Assembly (NCBI RefSeq): GCF_048569485.1
Contig: NC_134357.1
Location: 360,559,927 to 360,623,926, forward strand
Direction of reading: 5' to 3'
Source of the DNA: Anomaloglossus baeobatrachus
Lineage: Eukaryota; Chordata; Amphibia; Anura; Aromobatidae
Length of the DNA stretch: 64,000 bases
Part shown: positions 10,710 through 21,230 of the stretch, one piece after another
Position numbering within the stretch: position 1 is the stretch's first letter
Layout of the letters: each line of letters begins with the position of its first letter
The notes under the pieces: generated by a model
The model's database searches: none
What the model was told of the DNA's origin: nothing
Seen by the model: the letters and a program-made list of their open reading frames with translations, nothing else
Program-made: the position numbers and the translations under genes

Positions 10710-13700
10710 TTACTCTCCCCAGGATGACACAGGGGTAGTAAATTCCTTCTGGATCCATGACTTGTTCATTTTGATGAACGTCAGTCTGTCCACATTGTCA
10801 CTGGACAGACGCGTGCGCTTATCTGTCAGCACACACCCAGCAGCACTGAATACACGTTCAGAGACAACGCTGGCAGCTGGACACGACAAAATCTCCAAGG
10901 CGTAAGTTGCGAGCTCTGGCCATTTTTGTAGGTTTGAAGCCCAAAAGGAGCAAGGCTCCAGTTGCACAGTCATGGCATCGATGTTCATTTGGAGATACTC
11001 CTGTATCATCCTCTCCAGCCGTTGACTATGTGTCAGACTTGTTGTCTCTGGTGGCCTTGCAAAAGAGGGTCTAAAAAAATTATGAAAAGATTCCATAAAA
11101 TTGCTGTTACCGGCACCAGAAAAGGTCCTACTGGTACGGGTAGACTGTTGAAGATGACGAGACCGTCCCATGTTTGTCAAGTTACAACTGGGAGATTCAC
11201 TCCCTGCACCTGCACGGTTGTTTGGTGGAAAAGCCGAGCTAAGATCTAGTAACAGCTTCTGCTGATACTCCTGCATACGTGCGTCCCTTTCTATGGCTGG
11301 AATTATGTCACAAAATTTGGACTTGTACCGGGGATCTAATAGTGTGGCAATCCAGTAGTCATCATCACTTCTAATTTTGACAATACGACTGTCATGTTGG
11401 AGGTAGTGCAACAAAAAGGCACTCATGTGTCTTGCGCAGCCATGCGGACCAAGTCCATGCTGTGTTTGTGGCATAGAGGTGCTACCCGTTCTTTCTTCCT
11501 CTGACATCTGACCCCAACCTCTTTCAACTGAAATTTGACCAAGGTCTCCCTCATCCGCTGAGTCTTCCATGTCCATGGACAGTTCGTCCTCCATTTCTTC
11601 ATGTTCTCCTGCACCTTGCTCAACATTTCGCCTGCTACTATGCGCCCTTGTCGATCCCTGTCCCCCATGGTCCCATGCCTGCTGCGTTGGTGATGATGAA
11701 CGTCTGGACCTTCGTGATGTTGTTGTCCCTTGCGCATATGAATCCTCCTGTAGTTCCTCCCCTTCATGTTGTCCCACCCCCTGACTCCGAATAGTGTTTA
11801 GCGTGTGCTCCAGCATGTAAATGACTGGAATCGTCATGCTGATAATGGCATTGTCAGAGCTAAACATATTCGTCGCCATGTCGAAACTGTGCAGAAGGGT
11901 GCATAGGTCCTTGATCTGAGACCACTCCATCAGGGTGATCTGCCCCACCTCTGCATCTCGTTGGCCCAGGCTATACGTCATGACGTATTGCACCAGGGCT
12001 CTGCGGTGCTGCCACAGTCGCTGTAACATGTGGAGAGTTGAATTCCAGCGTGTCGCCACATCGCATTTCAGGCGATGAACCGGCAGGCCGAAAGACTTCT
12101 GGAGCGATGCAAGTCGCTCTGCTGCGGCGCTTGAACGGCGGAAGTGAGCTGACAGTTTTCGTGCCCTGTTCAGAAGGCCATCTAGGCCGGGATAGTGTGT
12201 TAAAAATTGCTGCACGACAAGGTTCAACACGTGAGCCATACAAGGTACGTGTGTCACCTTGCCCAGGCGAAGTGCCGCACCCAGGTTTGCAGCATTGTCG
12301 CACACGGCCTTACCAGGCTGCAGTTTGAGTGGAGACAACCATTTATTAAACTCGGACCGCAAAGCTGACCACAACTCCTCAGCTGTGTGACTCTTATTAC
12401 CAAGACATGTCAAGCTAAAGACCGCCTGATGCCGTTGCGCTCTGCTGCCAGCATAGTAATGAGGGGTGCGTGATTCCTTCTGCGCAGTGAGAACGCTGGT
12501 GGCCTGACCAGGCAGGCTTGGGGCGGAGGTGGAGGACCCAGATGAGGTGGAGGATGCAGAAGCAGTGGCGGAACTTGGACAGACAGAGGATTGACACACA
12601 AGTCGTGGGGACGGCAAGACTTGTGCAGCAGACCCTTCACCATCTATCACCATAGTTACCCAGTGCCCAGTCAGCGACATGTAACGTCCCTGTCCATGCT
12701 TACTGGTCCAAGTATCGGTGGTGAAATGCACCCGTTCACACACAGAGTTTCTCAAGGAAGCGGTGATGTTGTGTGCGACATGCTGGTGTAGCGCGGGCAC
12801 ACCTTTCTTAGAGAAGTAGTGGCGACTAGGCATCTGGTACTGGGGCACAGCGACAGACATAAGGTCTCTAAAATCCTGTGTGTCCACTAGGCGGAAAGGC
12901 AGCATTTCGGTAGCCAACAGCTTACAGAGGGATAGAGTCAACCTCTTAGCTTTGTCATGGGTCGGAGGAAGTGGCCTTTTATTTGACCACATCTGAGGGA
13001 CAGAGATCTGGCTGCTGTGTGTAGACGGTGTTGAGTAGGGTGTCCCTTGAAAAATGCAGGTTTGTGAGGAAAGTGCAGGCGGAGACATGATGTTGCCTTC
13101 ATCCAACGTTGGTGCTATCGATGTCTGAGAGAGCTGTACACACTCACTTGTTTCCCCTTCCAAACCAACTGACGACCTTACAAGCAAACTGCCTGTTGCG
13201 GTTACAGTGGTGGAAGTTTTGCGTGGAAAAACAGGTGTGGCAGCTGTCCCCACAGTCCTAGAAGATGAAGAGCGCGCGGATGCAGTGGAAGGGGCGGGCG
13301 GTGGATGGTTCGCTCCGCTAGGCCGCATTGCAGCACGGTGAGCTTCCCACCGGGACTTATGATATTTATTCATGTGACGATTCATGGAAGAAGTTGTCAA
13401 ACTGCTGAGCTTTTGACCTCTACTAAGAGAATCATGACAAATGTTACATATCACATGAGTTGGGCGATCTTTTTCGATGTGAAAAAAGGACCAGGCTAGG
13501 CAAGGCTTAGAGGCCATGCGACCTGTTGATCCACCCCGAATAATGCTCATAGGCAGAGTGGTGGCTGAGGATGCAGTTGTAGACGTGCTACCAGTGCTCC
13601 GACTCTGTCCAGGAAGGCGCAAGGTAACTTCGTCGTCGGTTGCATCCTCCTCCACCGCCTCTGTTGACCTCCTCGAGTGCCTGACTGGGGGTTGACAGTA

Positions 13701-14435
13701 GGTGGGATCTAGAACGTCATCATCAATTGTTGTGTTTGCACTCCCCTCCCCCTCAGACCGAGCCTCTTCTTGCCCTGACGGAATATTTAAGTTGTCATCC
13801 CAATCGGGTATCTGCGTCTCATCTTCATCAGTATGTTCCTCATTGTCTATAACCACAGGTGTTACAGTTTGTGACAAAGGGTCAACATTATGCTCAGAAA
13901 CTTGGTCCTCACGGCCTGAATCTGAGTCACAAAGGTTCTGGGCATCACTGCAGACCATTTCCTGTTCTGTACTCACTGTAGCTTGGGAGCAGACCTCTGA
14001 TTCCCAGGCTATAGTGTGACTGAACAGCTCTGCAGACTCAGCCATCTCAGTTCCACCATACTGTGCAGGGCTGATGGAGACTTCAGAGCTGGGAGAAAGC
14101 AAGTTTGATTGGGATGACAACTCAGAGGACTGGTGTTTTTTGGATGCGGTACTTGAAGTGGCAGAGAGGGCACTTGTTGGACCACTTGAGATCCATTCAA
14201 GCATTTTCCTTTTTTGCCCATCATCTACCTTTGTTCCTGTTGTTCGTGTCCGTAACAAAGGGAGCACATCGGATTGTCCACGGTAAGTAGTAGACATCTT
14301 ACTTTTGCTGGTAGATGGTCTATCTTCAGCAGATGATAATGGAGCTTTGCCACCTTCCCCACGGACAAAACCTTTTTTGCCTTTTCCACCACGCCTCTTC
14401 CCCTTTCCACCAGCATCTGTCATTTTGCCACTCAT
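10710..14435 (-). CDS. hAT-family transposase with BED zinc finger, 1,241 aa, intact
   Basis: Cuts and pastes the element in the nucleus. Residues about 1-30 are basic (KGKRRGGKGKKG, probable nuclear signal), then a Ser-rich acidic region. The BED finger has Cys330, Cys333, His354 and His359. The RNase-H-like catalytic core follows: Asp574 (FTTDTWTSKHG), Asp713 (AVCDNAANLG) followed by VPCMAHVLNLV, an insertion domain with acidic stretches, Glu1193 (VVSERVFSAAG) and the C-terminal dimerisation region. The frame is also open for 80 codons upstream of 14435, but that part reads hydrophobic and overlaps the tandem array, so Met at 14435 (MSGKMTDAGGKG) is preferred. All three acidic residues are present and no break is seen. 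Confidence 0.93.
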   Translation of the reverse strand: MSGKMTDAGGKGKRRGGKGKKGFVRGEGGKAPLSSAEDRPSTSKSKMSTTYRGQSDVLPLLRTRTTGTKVDDGQKRKMLEWISSGPTSALSATSSTASKKHQSSELSSQSNLLSPSSEVSISPAQYGGTEMAESAELFSHTIAWESEVCSQATVSTEQEMVCSDAQNLCDSDSGREDQVSEHNVDPLSQTVTPVVIDNEEHTDEDETQIPDWDDNLNIPSGQEEARSEGEGSANTTIDDDVLDPTYCQPPVRHSRRSTEAVEEDATDDEVTLRLPGQSRSTGSTSTTASSATTLPMSIIRGGSTGRMASKPCLAWSFFHIEKDRPTHVICNICHDSLSRGQKLSSLTTSSMNRHMNKYHKSRWEAHRAAMRPSGANHPPPAPSTASARSSSSRTVGTAATPVFPRKTSTTVTATGSLLVRSSVGLEGETSECVQLSQTSIAPTLDEGNIMSPPALSSQTCIFQGTPYSTPSTHSSQISVPQMWSNKRPLPPTHDKAKRLTLSLCKLLATEMLPFRLVDTQDFRDLMSVAVPQYQMPSRHYFSKKGVPALHQHVAHNITASLRNSVCERVHFTTDTWTSKHGQGRYMSLTGHWVTMVIDGEGSAAQVLPSPRLVCQSSVCPSSATASASSTSSGSSTSAPSLPGQATSVLTAQKESRTPHYYAGSRAQRHQAVFSLTCLGNKSHTAEELWSALRSEFNKWLSPLKLQPGKAVCDNAANLGAALRLGKVTHVPCMAHVLNLVVQQFLTHYPGLDGLLNRARKLSAHFRRSSAAAERLASLQKSFGLPVHRLKCDVATRWNSTLHMLQRLWQHRRALVQYVMTYSLGQRDAEVGQITLMEWSQIKDLCTLLHSFDMATNMFSSDNAIISMTIPVIYMLEHTLNTIRSQGVGQHEGEELQEDSYAQGTTTSRRSRRSSSPTQQAWDHGGQGSTRAHSSRRNVEQGAGEHEEMEDELSMDMEDSADEGDLGQISVERGWGQMSEEERTGSTSMPQTQHGLGPHGCARHMSAFLLHYLQHDSRIVKIRSDDDYWIATLLDPRYKSKFCDIIPAIERDARMQEYQQKLLLDLSSAFPPNNRAGAGSESPSCNLTNMGRSRHLQQSTRTSRTFSGAGNSNFMESFHNFFRPSFARPPETTSLTHSQRLERMIQEYLQMNIDAMTVQLEPCSFWASNLQKWPELATYALEILSCPAASVVSERVFSAAGCVLTDKRTRLSSDNVDRLTFIKMNKSWIQKEFTTPVSSWGE

Positions 14436-14564
14436 GTTGATTGCGACAAGATTGTGGACTGAAAATGTGGTAGTAAAAATTGAGAGGTGGTGAAGATTGC
14501 AGTGGTGGTCTAGCTTTATTAACAGCAGAATAATAAAGAATAAATATCCCTGACAATGCAACTT

Positions 14565-17322
14565 AGTTATAATTAGTTGGAGTGTGCAACGCAGGCAGAC
14601 GTGCTGCAAATGTCTTTGCACTAGTGGGACTATAGCAAAGTCCAATAGCCACGTATAGGATGCCACTAGGTACACTGAGTGTTTGCTAGTATAATGGCTT
14701 GGTTAGAATGAGTTGTAGTGTGCAACGCAGGCAGACGCGCTCTGCAAATGTCTTTGCACTAGTGGGACTATAGCAAAGTCCAATAGCCACGTATAGGATG
14801 CCACTAGGTACACTGAGTGTTTGCTAGTATAATGGCTTGGTTAGAATGAGTTGTAGTGTGCAACGCAGGCAGACGCGCTCTGCAAATGTCTTTGCACTAG
14901 TGGGACTATAGCAAAGTCCAATAGCCACGTATAGGATGCCACTAGGTACACTGAGTGTTTGCTAGTATAATGGCTTGGTTAGAATGAGTTGTAGTGTGCA
15001 ACGCAGGCAGACGCGCTCTGCAAATGTCTTTGCACTAGTGGGACTATAGCAAAGTCCAATAGCCACGTATAGGATGCCACTAGGTACACTGAGTGTTTGC
15101 TAGTATAATGGCTTGGTTAGAATGAGTTGTAGTGTGCAACGCAGGCAGACGCGCTCTGCAAATGTCTTTGCACTAGTGGGACTATAGCAAAGTCCAATAG
15201 CCACGTATAGGATGCCACTAGGTACACTGAGTGTTTGCTAGTATAATGGCTTGGTTAGAATGAGTTGTAGTGTGCAACGCAGGCAGACGCGCTCTGCAAA
15301 TGTCTTTGCACTAGTGGGACTATAGCAAAGTCCAATAGCCACGTATAGGATGCCACTAGGTACACTGAGTGTTTGCTAGTATAATGGCTTGGTTAGAATG
15401 AGTTGTAGTGTGCAACGCAGGCAGACGCGCTCTGCAAATGTCTTTGCACTAGTGGGACTATAGCAAAGTCCAATAGCCACGTATAGGATGCCACTAGGTA
15501 CACTGAGTGTTTGCTAGTATAATGGCTTGGTTAGAATGAGTTGTAGTGTGCAACGCAGGCAGACGCGCTCTGCAAATGTCTTTGCACTAGTGGGACTATA
15601 GCAAAGTCCAATAGCCACGTATAGGATGCCACTAGGTACACTGAGTGTTTGCTAGTATAATGGCTTGGTTAGAATGAGTTGTAGTGTGCAACGCAGGCAG
15701 ACGCGCTCTGCAAATGTCTTTGCACTAGTGGGACTATAGCAAAGTCCAATAGCCACGTATAGGATGCCACTAGGTACACTGAGTGTTTGCTAGTATAATG
15801 GCTTGGTTAGAATGAGTTGTAGTGTGCAACGCAGGCAGACGCGCTCTGCAAATGTCTTTGCACTAGTGGGACTATAGCAAAGTCCAATAGCCACGTATAG
15901 GATGCCACTAGGTACACTGAGTGTTTGCTAGTATAATGGCTTGGTTAGAATGAGTTGTAGTGTGCAACGCAGGCAGACGCGCTCTGCAAATGTCTTTGCA
16001 CTAGTGGGACTATAGCAAAGTCCAATAGCCACGTATAGGATGCCACTAGGTACACTGAGTGTTTGCTAGTATAATGGCTTGGTTAGAATGAGTTGTAGTG
16101 TGCAACGCAGGCAGACGCGCTCTGCAAATGTCTTTGCACTAGTGGGACTATAGCAAAGTCCAATAGCCACGTATAGGATGCCACTAGGTACACTGAGTGT
16201 TTGCTAGTATAATGGCTTGGTTAGAATGAGTTGTAGTGTGCAACGCAGGCAGACGCGCTCTGCAAATGTCTTTGCACTAGTGGGACTACAGCAAAGTCCA
16301 ATAGCCACGTATAGGATGCCACTAGGTACACTGAGTGTTTGCTAGTATAATGGCTTGGTTAGAATGAGTTGTAGTGTGCAACGCAGGCAGACGCGCTCTG
16401 CAAATGTCTTTGCACTAGTGGGACTATAGCAAAGTCCAATAGCCACGTATAGGATGCCACTAGGTACACTGAGTGTTTGCTAGTATAATGGCTTGGTTAG
16501 AATGAGTTGTAGTGTGCAACGCAGGCAGACGCGCTCTGCAAATGTCTTTGCACTAGTGGGACTATAGCAAAGTCCAATAGCCACGTATAGGATGCCACTA
16601 GGTACACTGAGTGTTTGCTAGTATAATGGCTTGGTTAGAATGAGTTGTAGTGTGCAACGCAGGCAGACGCGCTCTGCAAATGTCTTTGCACTAGTGGGAC
16701 TATAGCAAAGTCCAATAGCCACGTATAGGATGCCACTAGGTACACTGAGTGTTTGCTAGTATAATGGCTTGGTTAGAATGAGTTGTAGTGTGCAACGCAG
16801 GCAGACGCGCTCTGCAAATGTCTTTGCACTAGTGGGACTATAGCAAAGTCCAATAGCCACGTATAGGATGCCACTAGGTACACTGAGTGTTTGCTAGTAT
16901 AATGGCTTGGTTAGAATGAGTTGTAGTGTGCAACGCAGGCAGACGCGCTCTGCAAATGTCTTTGCACTAGTGGGACTATAGCAAAGTCCAATAGCCACGT
17001 ATAGGATGCCACTAGGTACACTGAGTGTTTGCTAGTATAATGGCTTGGTTAGAATGAGTTGTAGTGTGCAACGCAGGCAGACGCGCTCTGCAAATGTCTT
17101 TGCACTAGTGGGACTATAGCAAAGTCCAATAGCCACGTATAGGATGCCACTAGGTACACTGAGTGTTTGCTAGTATAATGGCTTGGTTAGAATGAGTTGT
17201 AGTGTGCAATGCAGGCAGACGCGCTCTGCAAATGTCTTTGCACTAGTGGGACTATAGCAAAGTCCAATAGCCACGTATAGGATGCCACTAGGTACACTGA
17301 GTGTTTGCTAGTATAATGGCTT
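14565..17322. repeat. 138-base tandem array upstream of the hAT transposase, about 20 units
   Basis: Nineteen units of exactly 138 bases run from 14701 to 17322 (a GGTTAGAATGAG word starts each), preceded by a diverged 136-base unit. Nearly all units are identical; single changes are seen near 16289 (ctatag to ctacag) and 17210 (caacgc to caatgc). It lies between the element's right end and the transposase start. Confidence 0.97.
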
Positions 17323-18141
17323 AGTTATCAGTTGGAGTGTGCAGAGGACAAGAGGGTACAGTGGCAGGATTGTGGTGCTCTGGGTAGAGGAATGGAAGCC
17401 TGCCTTTCTATTCCCTCCTAATGGTGAAATGCAGGGAGGAAATCCCTGACCTGGGCTACACAGACGCTGTTGCTGTTTGCAGGACCTGTCACCTATGGCT
17501 CTCTGACCCTGCCGGTTGGAGCCCTTAAAAGGACTGCTATAAAGTGCTCTCCCTAAGCTGTCTAACGCTGTGTATGCAGCGCATACAGCTGTATCGGCTA
17601 TAGGACTCAGGAAGACGGAGCTGCGACAGTGATGTCTGACACCAAAGACGCAGAAGGCAGATAATGGCGTCCGTGAAGAAAATGTCCGGTTTTATAATGC
17701 AGGGACATGTGACATGCAGATCCTATCACACATGCCGTTGCTTCTCTGGCTCAAAGTCCACTTAGCTGTGTGTGTGTCTGGGATTGGCTGACATGCTGGC
17801 CCGCCCCACAAGACGCGCGCGCTTAGGGAAGGAAGACAAGAAAAAAAAAAAAAAAAAATGGCGATCGCCATTATAGAAACAGCAGTGATCTGAAGGCGCT
17901 GTTCACGCACACTATACACTGAAATGTGATAATAGTTTGATTCACAGAGTGACTTACACTATTACAGCAGAAACCAAGCTATGATTTAGCTGTTTTTTGG
18001 CTGCTAGAACCGTTCTCGAACGTTTCTAGAACTACCGAGCTTTTGCAAAAAGCTCGAGTTCTAGTTCGATCTAGAACATGCCCCAAAATCACTCGAGCCG
18101 CGAACTGGAGAACCACGAACCACGAACCGCGCTCAACTCTA
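17323..18141 (-). promoter_or_regulatory. hAT right-end region with likely transposase promoter
   Basis: 820 bases between the 138-base array and the right inverted repeat, upstream of the transposase on the - strand. It is richer in CpG than its surroundings, has an A run at 17841-17858, and near the end shows repeated CGAAC/GTTCG and CTAGAAC/GTTCTAG words, typical of subterminal transposase-binding sites. The promoter role is inferred from position. Confidence 0.4.
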
Positions 18142-18149
18142 GTGGTTGG

Positions 18150-19137
18150 TTTGGGGAATTTAGTCCGTGACGCCACCCACGGGTCGTGGTGAAGATAGGC
18201 ACCACCGCTGCTGATGACGGGGATCCCGGGAGCGATGGTAAGGAGCAGCTGGGATGTTGTTTTCCCCCTCTGTGGGTAGGGGTCGGTGGTCCCGGGGCCC
18301 GGTGATGTTGTGGGGAGGCAGGGTTGGTGAGGTGCAGGGTTGCAGGGACAGCGCGGTGCGGTGCCGGATGGCACGGGTGTACTCACTCAGCAAGAAAAGT
18401 ACAAAGTCCTCGGTAAACCAAACGGCTGGATGGACTGGTCCCGCAGCCGGCTGCAGTGTTTCTCCCCGGACAGGTGATGGCGGCTGTCTTTCCCTGCACC
18501 TTTATGTTCTCCTTCTGACTACTATGGATTCCCAACGGTAGTCTGCTCCCCGGAGGAGCCCGTTTGCCCGCAGGCGCTGGCCCTTGGGTCTCTAGCCTTA
18601 GGCGGTAGCTGTATACCCTCACGGTGTGGGCTGTTGCCTTTAATCGGGACTTTTGCTGTTGTGAAACCCCAGGGGTTCCAGTCACATTCGGATCTGACTA
18701 TTGACGGCGGCTCCAAGCTTGGTCGGGGTCCGATGGCCCTGCCTGTGTGTGCTGGCTTCACTTCGCTCCCCGGTCGGTACTGGCGGGCCATCGCCCGACC
18801 CCGGTCCTACGGTTCCGCGTTGCTCCACCACTCCTGCAGACGGCCACCACCGTCTGCCAACCTTGCTGTTAGTGCCTGGGCCACAAACCCAGACACCCAA
18901 GTGCTCACTCCTCTCACTTCAAACTCCAACACTGAACTACAGTCACTTTTCCCGCCTCCAGGCCTGTGAACTCCTGGGTGGGTGGGGGCCAACCGCTTGG
19001 CTCCTCCCCACCTTGTGTGGACATCAGACACTGGAGGGAGGCAACAAGGGTTTTTGTTTGGCTGGTGTCCCTGTCTAATGGGGGTGTGGGGTGTTTGTAT
19101 GTTATTTGTGATAACCTGGCTAGGCCAGGGCGCCACA
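18150..19137 (-). repeat. 3' LTR of the nested LTR element, larger segment (remainder at 9166-9310)
   Basis: 988 bases colinear with 21380-22381. The other 145 bases of this LTR lie at 9166-9310, and the hAT transposon separates the two pieces. The total of 1,133 bases compares with 1,151 for the 5' LTR. Confidence 0.85.
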
Positions 19138-19741
19138 TTCCCCCTTGGTGAAATGCAGACCGTCCGTGGGCTGCCCGTCCATCACCGGTTTTATTTTTTT
19201 CAAAAACTGTAAAAATATAAATTAACATATAAACATTTTCAAACATAAGCATTTTTGTTAGGACACTTGAACGTTGCACATATATAAAACAAGAACATTT
19301 TTAATATTAACAGACGGACGGACGGATGTCTTCCGCTCTCCCACCCAAGCAACCTGGCCCTGATGCTGCCCCTAAGAAGTGGGCAGCACCCCTTGACCCC
19401 AGTCCAGGTTCAGGCTGCCCGAGCGGGAACGGGTACGGTTACTCGCACCCGGCTGTCATTTCAGGGGACCCCACGTCATTGGCGGACCCCTGACCCCCGG
19501 AGGATGGCCACCGGTCCTGGTGGTGGCCGGGCCCCAGCCTGCTCTGCTGCGGGCCCTTCCTCCAATCTGCCACTCCGGAGGTGGTAAAAGCACACAGGGT
19601 CCCTCCGGGGACAACTTGCCGGCAACGGCCGGAATAATCACACAGATAATCAGGTGAAGGTCACGGTTCATTAAAGTCATTCAATCAAACTGCTGAGGGT
19701 CCCACCGGGAGACAACTGCTTGCAACGGCTGACCGCTGCCA

Positions 19742-20167
19742 CTACTTGAGGTCATACTCCTCCAGGACCTCTTCTAGCTCCACGTCCGGACGGCTTGGTG
19801 GAGGAGGAGGGGGCTGGGGCCGCATCTGCTCACTGCGGCTCTTCCTCTGCTTGACGTCCAGGGCGAACCAGCCCCTCTCCCCGCAGTGGCGGGTGTAAGT
19901 CACCAGGTCTCCCGGCAACAGATCAAGACCTGGATGGCCCGTGGGGAGGTGTGAATTGACATCACGGCGGGCCACGAATACTTCGGCCTCCAGGCCCGGC
20001 TCATAGATGAAGCCAAACCCCCTCCGTTGGTCGAACTGCCGGACTTGACTCTCGTACACCGGGCCCCGCACCCGAAAGGTGGCATGACGGAGTGCATCTT
20101 TCTCCCTGATCACCCTCGCCATCACTTCGGCCCTCTGCTGCTCTCTGGCGGCAATCTCCCGGCCCAA
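19742..20167 (-). CDS. Cold-shock-domain-like reading frame inside the LTR element
   Basis: A 141-codon frame in the internal region of the LTR fossil. Residues about 40-105 look like a cold-shock domain, a five-strand nucleic-acid-binding fold: RNP1-like RGFGFI is followed by RNP2-like VFVARRDV, then LPGDLVTY and GWFALDV. The N-terminus is charged and helical (MGREIAAREQQRAEVMARV), and the C-terminus is Pro-rich then acidic. Cold-shock domains bind single-stranded RNA or DNA, so a packaging or RNA-chaperone role in place of a Gag nucleocapsid is a reasonable guess. This is listed as a part of an old element; no activity is claimed. Confidence 0.6.
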   Translation of the reverse strand: MGREIAAREQQRAEVMARVIREKDALRHATFRVRGPVYESQVRQFDQRRGFGFIYEPGLEAEVFVARRDVNSHLPTGHPGLDLLPGDLVTYTRHCGERGWFALDVKQRKSRSEQMRPQPPPPPPSRPDVELEEVLEEYDLK

Positions 20168-20176
20168 CAGGTTTGG

Positions 20177-20932
20177 TTACCTGTCCCAGTATGGGGCGTT
20201 GGCAGATCCCTGCGCCCGGGTCGGGCCCCGCTGGACCGCACCCACATCGGCCACTACCGGTTCTCTTTCGTGGGGGTCCTGCGGTGACATGACCTGGACT
20301 GCGGCTTTGCAGTTGCGGCCCGGCGCAGCCTCAGCCGAGGCGGGGGACTCAGGGCTAGCTGACCTCACTGGTTGAGCCTTCGGGACAGCAGCGGCCGGTT
20401 CTTCCACGGCCGGGCGGACTGCCGGAGCCGGGACGGCTTCAGGTACGGCCACTTCTGGGGCCGACAGCTTCTTATCGCGGACGGCTACTTCCCGCGGGGC
20501 CCTCCATGGTAGCGGGAGGGACGCAGGCCGGTCCCGAACAACGCCCCCAGGCCGGTCCTCTAGGGCGGACGGGATGGATTCCGCTACTGGTGTTGGGGGT
20601 AGCGGACCGAGCGGAGGGGCGACAGCAGCCGGTACGGATGGCGGGGGAAGCAGGAGGGTGAGCGGGCGCAGGCCGGGCCCCTCAGCCGCAGCGGCCGGTC
20701 CTTCTCGGACATAGGGGCGTGGGTCGCTTACCCGCTCCTCCAACTCTGTCTCCACCTCGCGTCTCCGCACGGCCGCCGCCACTTCCTCCATCTCGGCCAC
20801 CCAGCGCTCCATCAAGAACCGGACCTGGGCTTGAAGGCGGCAGCACATCTGTGCGGTCCGGGCTTCCACCCACGCCGCTGTTCCTGGCGTGGGCTCTGGG
20901 ATTTCCGCGGTGCCGGACGGACGGGACATCAT
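20177..20932 (-). CDS. Pro/Ala-rich reading frame with a helical N-terminus inside the LTR element
   Basis: 252 codons starting MMSRPSGTAEIPEP. Residues about 20-70 are helical and charged (FLMERWVAEMEEVAAAVRRR) and the rest is low-complexity Pro, Ala and Val. It lies in the position a gag-like gene would take, upstream of the cold-shock-like frame. No zinc knuckle, protease or polymerase motif is seen. The family is not recognised. Confidence 0.45.
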   Translation of the reverse strand: MMSRPSGTAEIPEPTPGTAAWVEARTAQMCCRLQAQVRFLMERWVAEMEEVAAAVRRREVETELEERVSDPRPYVREGPAAAAEGPGLRPLTLLLPPPSVPAAVAPPLGPLPPTPVAESIPSALEDRPGGVVRDRPASLPLPWRAPREVAVRDKKLSAPEVAVPEAVPAPAVRPAVEEPAAAVPKAQPVRSASPESPASAEAAPGRNCKAAVQVMSPQDPHEREPVVADVGAVQRGPTRAQGSANAPYWDR

Positions 20933-21230
20933 GCGTGGCCCTGTTCCAGGAACCAATTGTTTGCAGAGTCCTGGCGTCCCCGCTTTTATAGCCTCGGCTA
21001 CATCAGGCAGACACACTCTCGCGCCCTCTTGGTATTCTTCAGCACTTCCGTTTGTTGGGGGCGGGGCTTCACTTTCGCGCCTTCCCTGCTTGGAGAAGAT
21101 GCTCAAGCAGGAGATTTTTGCGCCAAGATGGCGGCGCTTCAAAATATTTGGCCGAACACCGCCGGCGGAGATCACAAGGCGCACTTCTACTGGTAAGTAG
21201 AGGGGTTCAATCCTGTTCACAGCGCCAAGT

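Larger units (their letters stand above)
9311..18141 (-). mobile_element. Autonomous-looking hAT transposon, 8.8 kb, with tandem arrays at both ends
   Basis: Ends TAGAGATGAGCG (9311) and, inverted, TAGAGTTGAGCG (18141), flanked by a perfect 8-base duplication GTGGTTGG (9303-9310, 18142-18149). The second LTR of the host element has one GTGGTTGG at the matching place, confirming the insertion. Order on the - strand: right end and promoter-like region (17323-18141), 138-base array, transposase, 234-base array, left end. The perfect duplication and open transposase indicate a recent insertion. Confidence 0.95.

Noticed and set aside
14436-14675. An 80-codon N-terminal extension of the hAT transposase
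   Set aside because: It reads hydrophobic, overlaps the tandem array, and is followed by a basic, transposase-like start at 14435.
14565-17322. Regular repeats that could be mistaken for a CRISPR array
   Set aside because: Head-to-tail 138-base units without unique spacers, in a vertebrate transposon.
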